This document shows positions 36,701 to 50,570 of a stretch of DNA of 64,000 nt, in pieces. The notes below the pieces were generated by a model, which saw only the letters and a program-made list of their open reading frames with translations, had not been told where the DNA came from and made no database searches. A program made the position numbers and the translations under genes. This DNA is from Rugalucina vietnamica (lineage: Eukaryota; Mollusca; Bivalvia; Lucinida; Lucinidae), in the NCBI GenBank assembly GCA_964017185.1, contig OZ024880.1:43041071-43105070 (forward strand), written 5' to 3'. Numbering within the stretch: the stretch's first letter is position 1; each line of letters opens with the position of its first letter.

Positions 36701-39700
36701 CCACAACATTTCCCCCATTATAACTCAATGGGAGCTATCTGTTGCCATGGAAACCAGAGTTCTGATCCGACCTGGCCCAAAACCTAATGCAACCTTTCCC
36801 TCTCCTCAATGATGCTTTAGATTAAATTTGATCGCGATTAACCTTGTTGTCTTAGAGATATTCAAGATTGAAATTGTGAACGGACGGACGCACAGACGCC
36901 GGCTCGACTACCATTCTATAAGCTCACCTTGTGAGCCTTTGGCTCAGGTGAGCTAATAAAAGACGATATATGAGCCGCCTCGTGGGAAAACCAACAATGT
37001 GGTCTAGGAACAGTTCCGACACAGACCAGCCTGCACAGTCACAGAAAAGAGCTAGAAGCTTGAAATTTCGGATTTAAGGATGTTCGCTGCCAATGAAAAA
37101 GTATTCAAACTTTTTTTCTTACCACTCTTTTTTGATTCCAAAATACAATACAAGACATTTTTGAAAACAAAATAAGTATAGGGTAGTGTGCATTTTTTCA
37201 AGCTACAGGTCTGTGAATGAGACCGCTATACACCATATTAAATATTTAGTAAAATTAATTCAATTTTTAATTCTTTGAAACATACCCGTCTTGAACAAAA
37301 ATATACCCAGAAAGATTTTAAAAGTCATAATTTTTACGTAATGCAGACTATTTTTGACCAAAAGCATAGAAAAATTTGCAATTTGAAGTGGATGACAAAA
37401 TTTTACGAGTCGTTTTCCACCCTACCCCAATACTTGAAAAGTCGAAAAATCAATATTTTGAAATGTGCCAAACCTATATTTGTAAATTCAAACTTTTTCT
37501 TGTATTTTCACACAACATAGATCTTGGTAATATTGTTCGAATAAAAGAAAGAAATATATAGGGTAGTGTGCATATACGAGAGAACCAACAACTTGAAAAT
37601 CGCCATTTTAAGCCTTTTTTCGGCTGTTTTATTTCTTAAAGCCCATTTCATAAAACCATCCAAAATTTTAAAACTAGCATACCAAAGACAGAAAGACTGA
37701 CTAAGAAGACAATGCTAAAATAAACATAGAACTAGTGCAATCTATTTGAAGATGTGTAATATGCAAGTTTAATCTACCCTACCCCCTAAATTTTACTGAC
37801 AACTAAGTTTCAGAAAAAGTGCAGAAAATGGGGAGAAAAAATGAAGTTCCTTAGATTGACAATTTTTGCGGCTCGTTCAATGCATATCATCAATATGTAT
37901 CCAAATATAAAATATTAGGAAAATATCTGCAACCGTTTAGAAGATATTCAACAAAATAAAAACCGGCAGTTCCGAAATGTCAAATGTTGCCAGCGAACAT
38001 CCTTAAACAGAAGAAGAATTGTACTATCCGTGAAGCAAAAACAAAGGCTCTGATCAGCTTCACGGTTAACGCGAAGCTGATCTGTGCCTTTGTTTTCGCC
38101 TATGCAGATTGTTGGTCTTCCCGTGTGGTGGTTCATATATATATATATATATATATATATTGGGAGAAATAGGACAAACATCAAACAAAAATCTTCCCGG
38201 TGGCACTGGATCCTAAGAAAGGATTCGAAAATGACTGAAATAAGTATATAGGGGGATTAAACCATTAACAGTGCAAGAATAAATCAAACTAAGCGCGCTT
38301 TCGGCTTTCGCCTTCTTCAGAGTCAATATGTATTTACAGGTAAAAACTGGAAAAAAATGAAAAAAAGGTAAATAAACAAAATAAATAAAAAACAATGCAA
38401 AAATACACAAATACACAAAAATCACATGAAATGTGACAAAGTTGACACCACTGTATGTTCGGCAGTGGGTAAACGACTTAAAATTAATTCATGAACGCCC
38501 TTTATATATATATATATATATATATGTCACCCCTATCCCCTATTTTGTGTAAAAGTTAAAAATCAGGATAATTAGGTTGTGTATATTATATAAACACTAA
38601 GTTGGATTCCAATCATTGGCATTAAACATGTTTTCTTCTGCTGACATGTGCAACGTATTGCCCAAAATGTGTTTTAGTTAAGAAAGATATGTCCTGTTAA
38701 CTGCCAAAAAAATGCCATTTTCAAGCAATTTCCAAGCAATTTTCAACACTTTTCGAAGATTTATCCTTCTTGACAGCATACAAGAAAAAACATCAATATT
38801 TATTTCGTGATTAAAGAAAATTTAAATTCAAAAATACTTTTGTTACCGACGTTTGGTTTATCTCAGCAATTAGAATAAAAGTATACAGTTGATATGTTAC
38901 CCCTACCCCCCATTTTATCTCAATTTCACAGCCAAAAGAAAGAAAACTTGGTTGTATTTTGTAAGCACAGTGTCAGATTCTAATTACATTAAAATGGTTT
39001 GCTACTACTGGCGGATATATGAACCGCCTGTGTGGTTTATTCAGACAAATATGTCAGTTAAACAGAAAAATCTGATTTTCTCACATTTTCCTTCATTTTT
39101 CATCACATTTCGAAGATTTATCGCCCTTGACAGCATACAAGTACTTACAATCCATATAAGTTTTGTCTTAAAAGAAAAGTTTAGTTCACATTTATGTTTA
39201 TAATTGAAGTTTAGATGGTTTCGGCATTTACAATTAAAGTATGTGTTTGATATATTACCCCTACCCCCCAATTTGTCTCAAATTTCAGTCATAGGCAAAA
39301 TTAAGAAAAGTAGGCTGTATTCTGTAAGCACAGTGTCAGGTTCCAATTATTTACATTTTAATGATTTTTCTACCATTGCAGTTACATTAACCGCCAATGC
39401 GGGTAATACAGAAAAATATGGCAGATAAAGAGAAAAATGTCATTTTCTCACATTTTTCTTTATTTTAAACCAAATTCTGACGAGTTATCGCCCTTGACAG
39501 CATACAAGTACTTTCAATCCATACTTATTTCGTCTTTAAAGTAAAGTTTTGTTTATAGTTCTGTTTATAAATGAAGTTTGGATGGTTTCGGCATTTACAA
39601 TAAAAGTATATGTTTGATATGTTACCCCTACCCCCTAATTTGTCTTAAATTTCATAGGCAATCATTTATGCTCTAAGTCTACTATCACTTCATCTGTGAA

Positions 39701-42700
39701 TGGTAGGACATTTTCAGTTGTTAATGATTCTGATTTAGACTGAAAATCAATGGATCTTGTATATGTTCTTACTTGAAATACAAACAACTGTAGGATGCAA
39801 TATGTCGGACAAACTTGTCGAACTTTGCAAAAACGATTTGGTGAGCACTATCGTAGAATTCGAAAGCCCAAAAATAATGATACCTTTCTGTACCAACATT
39901 TTAAGCGCACTGGTCATTCTCCCAATAATGTTATAGTTCAACCAGTGGAGAAAATCTCATATGATGTAAATTCTTCGGTTAGGTTCAAAAACATCAAACG
40001 ATTTGAAACTGAACTTAAATGGATAAAATTATTGCAAACTCCCTTTCCACTGGGATTTAACGACAACATTTACCATGAAGGTAATATTTCTAAGATGCCC
40101 GATTTTGATGTTCTTACACTTTTAGAGTCTCGTAAACGTAAATCTAGATCTCATGGTATACGGAAAAAGGGCAATGACAAACGTAAGCGGTGCGCTGCAA
40201 TGAAATTGAACACTTCCCTTAATGATTTAGCTGTTAAACTAAGGATTCATGGTCGACATCCAATGCTGTCTTATCTTAGTTCTCTACCTATTGCTATATT
40301 ACGTTCCTTGGACACAGAGGCTAATAGATTTTACGATAGAAATCATCAAATGTATGACGCTGCACTGTTAACAAGATGTTATACTCAGCATGCTCTCCGT
40401 CCATTTATCGATTCCGAATCTAATCACATTAGAAGTTTTATTAAAATTCCTTTCATTAATAAAGGAATTGACTTTATTGATTTACCAAGCATATTCCAGG
40501 ATAAATCAGTGATTCAGTCTATACCTACGTACTTCCAAAATTCAGAACCTCCTATTATTTGTTACAAATATAATAAACCAATCAGAAATACTATTTTTAA
40601 TTTCAATAAGCTTGTTTCTGATCTTGATATCCATGCAAATACTCCTAAGTCTTGAGATTGTAAAGATTCAAAATTTGTTTATCAACCAGCCGGACATATA
40701 GTTACTGGAAATTTAAAAATAATTTCGGATTCTAGAATTCGCAAAATTGTTTCTAAAGGTCCGAAATATAGATTCCCTTCCTACATTAATTTCGACAAAT
40801 GTAGAGAGGAGATTGCATCTGCATTGAATGATTTCGGTAATCGATGGTGTAAACGAGAGGGTGTTGAAGATAATGCTCTTAAAGAATGGAAAAGAAGTAT
40901 CTTCACTATCGTGGATAAACGTATAAAGTTTTATTCACAAAATACTAATCTTTTACCTCCTAAGCCCAAATCGTCATTTAGGCATTTGAAGCAGGGTATC
41001 CAGGAATTTCACAGAAAGTATGTCTTGGTTCCGGCAGACAAAGCCGCAAACAATGTTGTCGTCGTTTGTAGGCTACACTACGTTAACACCTTAAAGCAGG
41101 AGCTTGATGGTACCAGGGCTTATCTGGAGACAGATACTGATGAAATGTCTGTAGTTAATACCCATTTAAACGATTTACCTATTAAGTTTTCTGTTTGTGT
41201 CAATGAAGGCCAAGACAAACTTCCTACGATGTACTGGTTACCTAAGCTTCACAAAAGACCATACAAAGCTAGATTTATTGCAAATTCTAGCTCTTGTACT
41301 ACTACTGAACTTTCTAAATTATTAACTTCCTGTCTTACTGCTATCAAATCTCATGTTATAAGATACTGTGAGACAGTTTATGAAACTTCAAATAAAAATT
41401 GGTTTTGGTCAATAAAAAATTCTGGTGAGGTGCTCAGTAAATTGAAGTGTCGAGGGTTCCGTGCGACGAGCTTGTCCACATATGATTTTTCTACTCTTTA
41501 TACAACATTACCACATAATTTAATTAAAGAAAAACTTCTGGATTTGATAGAGTGGACCTTCAAAAGGGCATTAAAAAACTATGGTTCACTTTATTTGGCA
41601 TGTAATGATAGAAAGGCTTTTTTCACTTCCTCTGACCAAAGTAGATATATACTTTGGTCATGTCAGAATGTGTGCGACGCCTTATCCTATCTCCTGGATA
41701 ATATTTATATTAGATTTGGGACCAAGTTATACAGACAAATTGTTGGAATTCCGATGGGTACAAATTACGCACCTCTCGTAGCAGATTTATTTTTATACTG
41801 CTACGAGAGAGATTTCATGGATTCTCTTAACCATGATAATCAAGCTGATGTTATCGAGGCTTTTAATTCCACTTCTAGGTACCTCGATGACCTTTTGAAC
41901 ATTGACAACCCTTATTTTGAAGGTATGGTTAATCAAATTTATCCTCCTGAACTACAGTTGAACAAAGCCAATATCTCGGATACCGAAGCCCCCTTTTTAG
42001 ATCTACATCTTTCTGTTGCAAATGGATTTGTTTCTTCTAAAATTTATGATAAGCGCGATGACTTTGATTTTGATATAGTAAACTTTCCGTTTTTGGATGG
42101 TGACGTTCCTCGCCGTGCTTCTTATGGCGTATACATTTCGCAACTTATTAGGTTTGCTAGAGTCTGCAATCATGTTACAGACTTCAACGCTCGTAATAAA
42201 TGTTTAACGGCCAAACTTCTCCAACAGGGCTATCGGTATCATAAACTTCGAAAAACCTTTTCTAAATTTTATCGTAGACACTATGAATTGATTTCCAAAT
42301 ATAATGTTGGGTTAAAGACACTTTTAAATGAGGGCCTTTCGGAACCAGAATTTTATGGTGACTTGGTTTACAAATTCAAGAAACTTATAGGAAGTAATGA
42401 TTTTTCTTTTCAGTTTAGAAAAATCATAACACGTTACAGACGTATAGGTTATAACTTGAATGTTATGCGACAGTCTGCATGCTTAGTTTTTAACCCAATC
42501 ATGGTTGATAACTACGCTGCCTTCTTTAATTGCACGCCGGTGGGTCGGGCGTCAGACTCTATGATGGCCCCGACTTAAAGCTATTCATTTTAGTTGGTTG
42601 GGGCCGGAGCTTCTTGTCTGTTGCTTGGCCCACCGGGGTCCAACTGATGTTTTTCTTTTGCTCCGGAGTTAGTAAGTTATTCGGCGCCCAGGGATCTCCA

Positions 42701-45566
42701 TCGTCGGGCAGCTTGCTCAGTCTGTGAGTCCTGGTTTTTGATTCATCAGGATGTTTATCATGATTTATTTGTTTGTTCTTGATGATTCATTGACTAGTTA
42801 GAGATTCACCACGAGGACCGAAGAACTAACTAAATGTTATGAACCACTGCAGAAGCTGAGGGTGAGGTTACGGCCGTGTAAAATCGATTTAAGCCCGCCA
42901 GTAACTTTTTGTTACTGTTCGTTCCAAGTCGATACTTCTGTGGTGGTTCTTTTTGTTTTATGTCTTGGTGTTTAATATTTTTGTGCTGTTGGCGCCTTAT
43001 GTATGTTTTCATATTTTTAGTTAAGTTAAGGTAACTGAGTGGCCACCTATTGGGAAAATAGCTGCTCATTCGGCTTACGAAATGTTTTCATGGTATAGGT
43101 ACCTGATTGTTGGTTTGGTTTTTTCCCACCTCGGGTTTTTGGAGTGGGAATCTTTTGCTGATTGCGCCTGTTCCTGATCTTTGCCTATTTGTACCTTTTT
43201 AAGAAAATTGGGCTGTATTTTGTAAACGCAGTGTCAGATTCCAAATATTTACATATAAACATTTTTTCTACACTTGGCAATTGCACTTATATTAGCTGCC
43301 AATGAGGTTTATTCAGAAAAATATGTCAGTTAAACCGAAAAATCCGATTTTTCACATATTCTTTCATTTTTCACCAAAGTAAAAGAGTTATCGCCCTTGA
43401 CAGCATACAAATACTTACACTCCATATCTGTTTTGTCTTTAAAGTATTATTTAGTTCATAGTTATGTTTGTAAATGAAGTTTGGTTGGTTTCAGCATTTA
43501 CAATAAAAGTATATGGTTGATATGTTACCCCTACCCCTATTTTGTCTCAATTTCAAAGCTTAGATCAAGAAAATTTGTTATATTTTGTAAGCTCAACGTC
43601 GGATTCTAATTAATTGCACTTTGGTAGTTTCCTTCTATAGGCAAAATTTGATTGGATTGTCAGTCAATGTGTTTTATGTAGAAAAATATGTCAGTTAACA
43701 GAAAAATCTGTTTTTCTCTAATTTTCCTTCGATTTTCATCAAATTTTGAAGAGTTATCGCCCTTGAGAGCATGCAAGTACTTACAATCTTTATCTTTTTT
43801 GCCTTTAAAATAAAGTAGGGTGGATATCAGCTCATTTTAGAGAATCGTTATTCTTTATGTCATTGCCAATTAAAATATACAGCTGATATGCTTCCCCTAC
43901 CCCCTATTTTCTTCCATTTTAATGCTAAAAATCATGCAAATCTGGTGTTATTTTCTTCAGTCAAAGGAATTAATCAGCAAAATACCATAAAAATATCACC
44001 TGCTATTGGGAATTATTAATGCTAGGCTTTTAACATGTCTTATTACAAAACTAGTCACAGACAACAACCCTTATCTTAAAAACTTAAATTTTCATATTAC
44101 TTAAAAGTGCAATCAAATATGCACTAGTTATTTTCAGAAAACGACCTTGCCCCAATCCATTTTTTTTCACAGATACAACTGTCATACATTGTAGTTTCTT
44201 ATCAATCTCAAGAGGGTGTTCAACTCCCGAGTCTTTTCAAGATATGGTTTTTCAGAATGTGCCTATTTTTCTGATTTTCACGTTTTCTGTAAAAGTGCTA
44301 AATGCCCATACTTTAAGATGCTGCTGCGGCAAGATTCCCATACTGATTTATAAATGAACTATACCGAAGGTAAGTGGGCAGATAGATCTATTTAGTAAAG
44401 CATTGGTATAGCTGGGCTCTTTTTGGAACTATAAAATATTAGACCATGAAAAGTGTAATTTTCAAGAAAAAAATCTGCAAATTTTTACCGAAATTTGGAA
44501 AAACTTATTTTGGCGGTTGCCATGGCAACGGAAGAAGCAAAATAAATATTGACAACATTTTTCTTGGTTTTTAGTGGTACTGATCATTGTGTGAAAGTTT
44601 CATCCAATTCTGAGACTATGCGTGCCGGACCCCCATGTTAAAATTTTGGTGGTTACAGAGAATTGATATTAACACAAGGTAATGATATAAACATATTTCG
44701 TTTCCCTGATGCTGCATATATGTATCAAGTTTTGTTGAAATTGGTCCACTGATCCCAGAGGAGACGATATCTAAGGCTTTGTTACCACATATGACCAGTT
44801 TGGTTACGAGACGCAGACCATTCATATCAACTTTAGTCCACATTTATCATGACGAATGGATTTTCCCATCATTATCATTTGGGTAAGTGCACTTCCACGT
44901 TTAGGGGCATTTTTATCTCATTTTTCGATGAAAATCCTTTAAGCAAACAGAAAAGCCCCAGATGGGACGCCGCGTTCTGCGGCGTCTCATCTGGAGCTAT
45001 TCTGTTTGCCTATGCCCCATAAATAGTGCGCCAGGCTTATACGAGTTGTTTCTCGCGGGCCACGGAAAGGCATTGATTGACATGCGGTCTAAACGGAGAA
45101 TAAACATTTTGAAAGATGTTGACGGACAATGAACGCCAGAGGATGCTATCGGCTCCGGTGAGCTAAACATCTGCTTCATGGTGAGCGTCGCCAACACACT
45201 ATTTTTGTAGTGTTTACGTAGGAGAGGGATATTTAATTACTTTCTAAGACAAAATGAAAATTTCCCGATTAATACCCCGTGGCATAGGGCAAGTTGCCCG
45301 GCAAGTTGACATTTTAATATCTCGGTTACAGCTGTAGTGTTATATAATAATCATCATAACTCTAACACAAGGATAGCTTTTAAAATAGCTAGAAGCGGCT
45401 CGTTTAGCATTTTGTATTATGACCACACCATTTTGGAAATCTATTCATTTTTTAAACAAATAAACTTGTATGCTAGTGGTTTCTGAGAAAACAAATTTCT
45501 TATTTTGATGTGCATGAGCTCAAGATTACTCTCACACTGATCTCATGAGAATAAGTCGTAAAGTAA

Positions 45567-45652
<86 letters not shown>

Positions 45653-48600
45653 CAGTTACACTTTTATGATCTTTTATAGGCTAGAAACGGCCCTGTGTGC
45701 ATAAACATAATGGACAAGTAGGATAAAAATATGTTGATTTCCGACCCACACTAATCAGTCATTAAGTAGGCATAAGCCACAGTACTGCTTGCAATGAAAT
45801 AGCTATAGAAATTAGAGGTGTTTCGGAGGCGAACAGACACGGTCCAATGTATGGAAGTCGTGTGCATGGTTTACTTGGTGTGAATTGTGTCAGTGAAAGT
45901 GGGGTCCCTTTGATCACGGTGCGAGACCTTCTGCTTGCGGTTTGCCAGATGGTTTTTCTTGTGGACCTCCCGTTTTCGTACCACCCACTTATATGAGCTG
46001 AAATCATCGTAAAAGGGACATAAATTGAATTAAAAAAGAAAAAAAGGCCGAGTGGACTTGGTAAGACCAAAAAGTAAAAAGGCAGAGATGACCTGCTTCC
46101 TGGATTTCCTGTTCGGTAATTAGTCGACCCTTACGGCCCCGATATCAGCATACGCAAAATGGTCTACATCCGAACTTTGCTTAAAAGAAAAATGATGATT
46201 GGCTTGATTTCATTAAACCAATCACTGCTAACGTTTAAAACATCACATGTTTTCGGCTTACCGGATGACTAATTAGTGTAGATCGGAAACCAACCTGTGT
46301 AGTCATGCGGAGTGTTCGGTATTTTTCGTAGGTTCCAAGCCAAAATCCTATCGTATATTCGGCTCGTCGAGACGAGCCGAAATTATGTAGCTGCTATACA
46401 ATATTAATCATTTTTTACACATGTGTATTTGGAAATTTTTATGTTTCATTCAATTGTAAAGCTTTTACTTTTGCAGACTGTTACTCTTAAATCACGGACA
46501 GGCTCGTCCCTGTGATTTGGCTGATTGTTTGATAAGTTATGCATGTCCAGGAAAGACCCGGATTGGCTAATAAAACGTGCCGCTTGGCTTGACGTTATCT
46601 TGTTTCCGTGGACTTTAATCAAGACAAAAACATTCAAACAAGTATACCATATTTGACCGTATACATTTTATAGTCCAATTTCTTTTACCATACCAGCTTA
46701 CCTTTGTCATAGATTTGCATTTGTTGATCGGGCTGCTTCAAATAGGTAAGTTTTCAACAATGTGAGTCTATTAGGGTAAATAAGATATACTCACGTGCTT
46801 CACGTGACACTGGAAAAATGTATAAAAGCAAGTAGGTACCCTTTCTCTATTGTTTACAAAACTTAACTCATTTCAGCCTGGCGTCCCTTTTATGGGACAT
46901 AGGCAAACAGCATAGCCCAAGATGTGACGCCCCAGAACGCGGCGTCCCATCTGGGGCTATTCTGTTTGCTTAAGTCCAATTCGCATGCGCCAAAAATACA
47001 CACGTGTAAATATATTCCGGTGTGCAAATTTTACTCGGGGTGAGTAAATGGCGCATGCGAACGCAAAAAACACACCGGAGTATATTTACATATGGGTAAT
47101 TTTACTCCTGGGTCTGACCAGATGCAAATTTTATTTTTACAAATACACACGTGTAAATTTACTATTATGTCCCATGCGAACGCAAAGTAAAATTTACCCA
47201 TGAGTATTTTTATTTCAAGTCAATATTCTGTTTTTAGATAACAAATGTTCACATTTTTTGTTCCTAACTGATTATATGATAGTTGCTGAAACTGTGGACA
47301 TTGTTGCTAAATAAGAGTTTATTGCCATTCATAACATTTTAGATCATATGGAGTGCAAACAGCCACACTATTTCTTCATCATTCTTGGTTAGGATTCTTG
47401 GGGCAATTTTTTAACAGTAATTTCTTGTGAAAGGATGAAAAAAGGGAACTGTATAACTGCTAAGGTTATGCCAGACCATTACATGATTCCCCTCTGCTGC
47501 CAAAGTGTACATGAACACCTTGAAGCAGCCCGTTCTTGTTTTGCAAATACAGAAAACTTAAATGAACAGGTTTTAATCCAGAAATGATTTACCTACAAAA
47601 ATACTCCTGGCGATAAAACCCATGCGAACGCAATTTAAATTTACTCAAGGGTTGATTTGCACACCGGAGTATATTTACACACCGGAGTATATTTACACGT
47701 GTGTATTTTTTTGCGCATGCGAATTGGACTTTAGAGAATTTTCATCGAAAAATTGAATAAAATTAAAAAAATCACTCCTGATGCTTCTAAAATGAAAGTG
47801 GACTCACCCAAATGATAACGATGGGAAAATCCATTCGTCAAATATGGGTTAATCTGACACGTGAGGTCAAACTGCACGCTCCAAATGCTTTACTATACCT
47901 ATCCATGATAGATTTATCCAGATACAGCGCAACACTGATGACACTGGTAGTGTTGAATGGTTCTGTGACCTGCCGTTTAAATCTCCCCTGTGTCAGGGGA
48001 CGTAGTTTGTCTGTTATACTTCTCTTCTCGAGGGGTCGATCTGGAAATAAATGAGCCAAGTCATGAAAAAAACAACAACAACAGCATTTTGCATATGCGA
48101 AAGCAAAGGCGCAGATCAGCTCCGTATTAACTGTTTTATCTACACGGATAATGCATTTCCTCGTCTTTCTACATAAAAACAATTGAAGCTTCTGGCCATC
48201 TTCTGTGACTGCTCATATTATTTCGAACGTTCTAAACGCATGTAATAGACAAAATAAAACTACTATGGTAATGTTTGGTATGCTAAAGAATAACTGTTAT
48301 ATCGACTAGGGTTATGGCGTTTTCTGTATGTCCTGTATATGTTGATATATTATGGTTTTTAAAGAAATGGCAAAAATCATTTTGAACAGCTAACCTGTGG
48401 ACGGGTCCAGCACTAACTCTTCTCCAGGTTGAACTTTGAGACAGATGGCGCGATCTCGGATAATTAGACAATTCTCATCATTGTCATGGTCATGCAGCAA
48501 TCCGACCTGGAATTTAATTGAGCCCCGCCGTAAGAATACAGGTCTTCGGGGTTTCCGACCAGGTCCGACAAAAACCGGCATGTGCAGTCACAAAAGAATG

Positions 48601-50023
48601 CTACAATCTTCAAAATTTGGCTAAAAGTAGAGAAGGGATTGTACTATCCGTGTAGCGAAAACAAAGGCGCTGATCAGTTGTGCAGTTAGTGCACATCTGA
48701 TCTGCGCCTTTGTTTTCGCATATGAAAAAAGCCGGTTTTCTCATGACGAGTCTCAATTTGTTAACCCATTGATGACAAGTGGATTCATCCATTGTTATTA
48801 TGTGGGTGTTCACCTTGATTTTTAGGGGCTTCAGGTACGATTTCAAAATTTTGTTCAATTTTGTCGATGAATTCCTCGAAGCAAACAGAATAGCATCATG
48901 CTCTGCTATACTGTTTGTCTATGTCCCATAAAAAAGACGCCAACTTAAATGAGCTACTGCGATAAAACTTGGGCTGTATCATATTACGGCCCCACGTTTT
49001 AGAACTTAACTATGCTAGTTTAACAGTCATAAAACACAATTTTCGTAAAACTATGTTCGACTCTATATAATACTCCGCATAGGCCACAACATTTAATTTG
49101 TTTTTTCTTAGATTAGAACATCTACATGTACTATAATACTGCAAACACATATACACATGGAAATAAGTTAGGGAACACTTTGAGCCCTTGGGGAGAGTTT
49201 GAAAACATCCATTTTCCTTTTTTTCTGGCGATACTGATATTTTTATCACATATATTTCATACCTTGGCCTAGATACAGCCCAATAAATTCACAACATTTC
49301 GTCTTTGTGCTACGGAGGATACAATATGCCATATGCAAAAAAATCCACTTTTACTGAATACAAGTTTGCCATTTTGCTTCTGCACTCCGCAAAACTCATT
49401 TTTGAAAGCAAAACAGCAATAAAATGTTGAATCTGATCGTTTTGAATGAATAAACGACTTCGGACCTAAAACTTCATGCTTCATCTCCAAACCAACTAAT
49501 CATACAAAATCTACAGTTTGCATTGATTTCTACGGAAAGCCAAATTCTTGGATATTTTGCAAATAAAACTGTAAAAGAATAATTCCGCTAGGACACTATA
49601 ACCAGAACGTACATGTTTAGATTCCTAAAGGGTCATATCAAATAACTGGCCCAACATTTACAACCAGCAAAATGTATACCCAAAGAACAAAACGTAGGCA
49701 TGAAACCTACCCCCGGAAAAGTATGGGCCTACCGCCGACAGTCGGTCAGAAAATAAAGAATTTATGATCCAAGTTCCACAAGCAATGCCTCAGCTTTATG
49801 CTTACGAAAGGTCTTCCATGTAGCCTACCTTAAAACCTTGGTCCATAGACCTTTTTTTGAGAATAGAACATGTCCTATTCCACACACCTTAACTTATACA
49901 TCTTTTTCATTATCTGAATGACTCACCGACAATAGACCAATGGGGATGGGGTGAAAGGGTAGTGTGTTAATGTTTGTTCACAAATATGTAACATCATGAC
50001 AGAAAAAAACTGCCGCAATGATT

Positions 50024-50056
<33 letters not shown>

Positions 50057-50532
50057 GATTTGGCATTTGGATGTAAGTTTTGTAGATCATTGCAAGAAGG
50101 ATGCAAGGCACAGAGCACTGACTAAAATTAAATTCAGAAACATTTTGAAAATAAAGTCACATGAAAGTGAGCTTTTTATTGTTAATTGTGTACTTGAATT
50201 AAAACAATTGTTACGAATTTGTTATGAAGAAAGTACAAAGGTCAATACATCTAGGACTATCATGTAGTTCCACAAGGTCTATGAACCAAAAGTTGTATAG
50301 ATCAAGATGTATACATCTTGTATCTCTCGTGTAGCTCAGTCTGAAGACCGCCTCTGAAGCTAGTATCCCATGCGCAGTAAATTCCCAACCGCATACCTGA
50401 TTATATTACTTACGATTTCACATTTTGTCTTGCCCCTTGCCCCAGTTTTAGCCTTGCAAGCAAACGAACCATCTGGACCCGTGTAGAATGCCGTATCCTA
50501 CAAACAATACGAAAACAAGCTTATGCATTGAA

Positions 50533-50570
<38 letters not shown>

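Larger units (their letters stand above)
39662..43199 (+). mobile_element. Naiad-type Penelope-like retroelement, nearly full length
   Basis: Domain order is GIY-YIG endonuclease, a short linker with a CxC-type motif, then RT. This permuted order defines the Naiad clade; canonical Penelope elements have the endonuclease last. The left flank ends CATAGGCAA and the right flank starts AAGAAAATTGGGCTG, which are adjacent in other array units, so the limits are well defined. The frame starts inside the N-terminal zinc-binding part of the endonuclease, so the copy is 5'-truncated by a modest amount. Three TGA codons are the only breaks in the frame, and a SECIS-like hairpin spans the stop codon. 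Confidence 0.85.

Noticed and set aside
37275-37561. Overlapping open frames inside the piggyBac-like element
   Set aside because: Short, without transposase motifs, and in two frames over the same AT-rich DNA.
40653-40655. TGA taken as an ordinary end of a separate endonuclease ORF
   Set aside because: The frame continues without any other stop into the RT, and the TGA falls in a CxC-type motif. A single EN-RT protein with UGA recoding explains more.
42720-42860. Hammerhead ribozyme in the Naiad 3' UTR
   Set aside because: TTGATGA-like and CGAAG strings occur, but the conserved core and three stems could not be assembled; Naiads are reported to lack canonical hammerheads.
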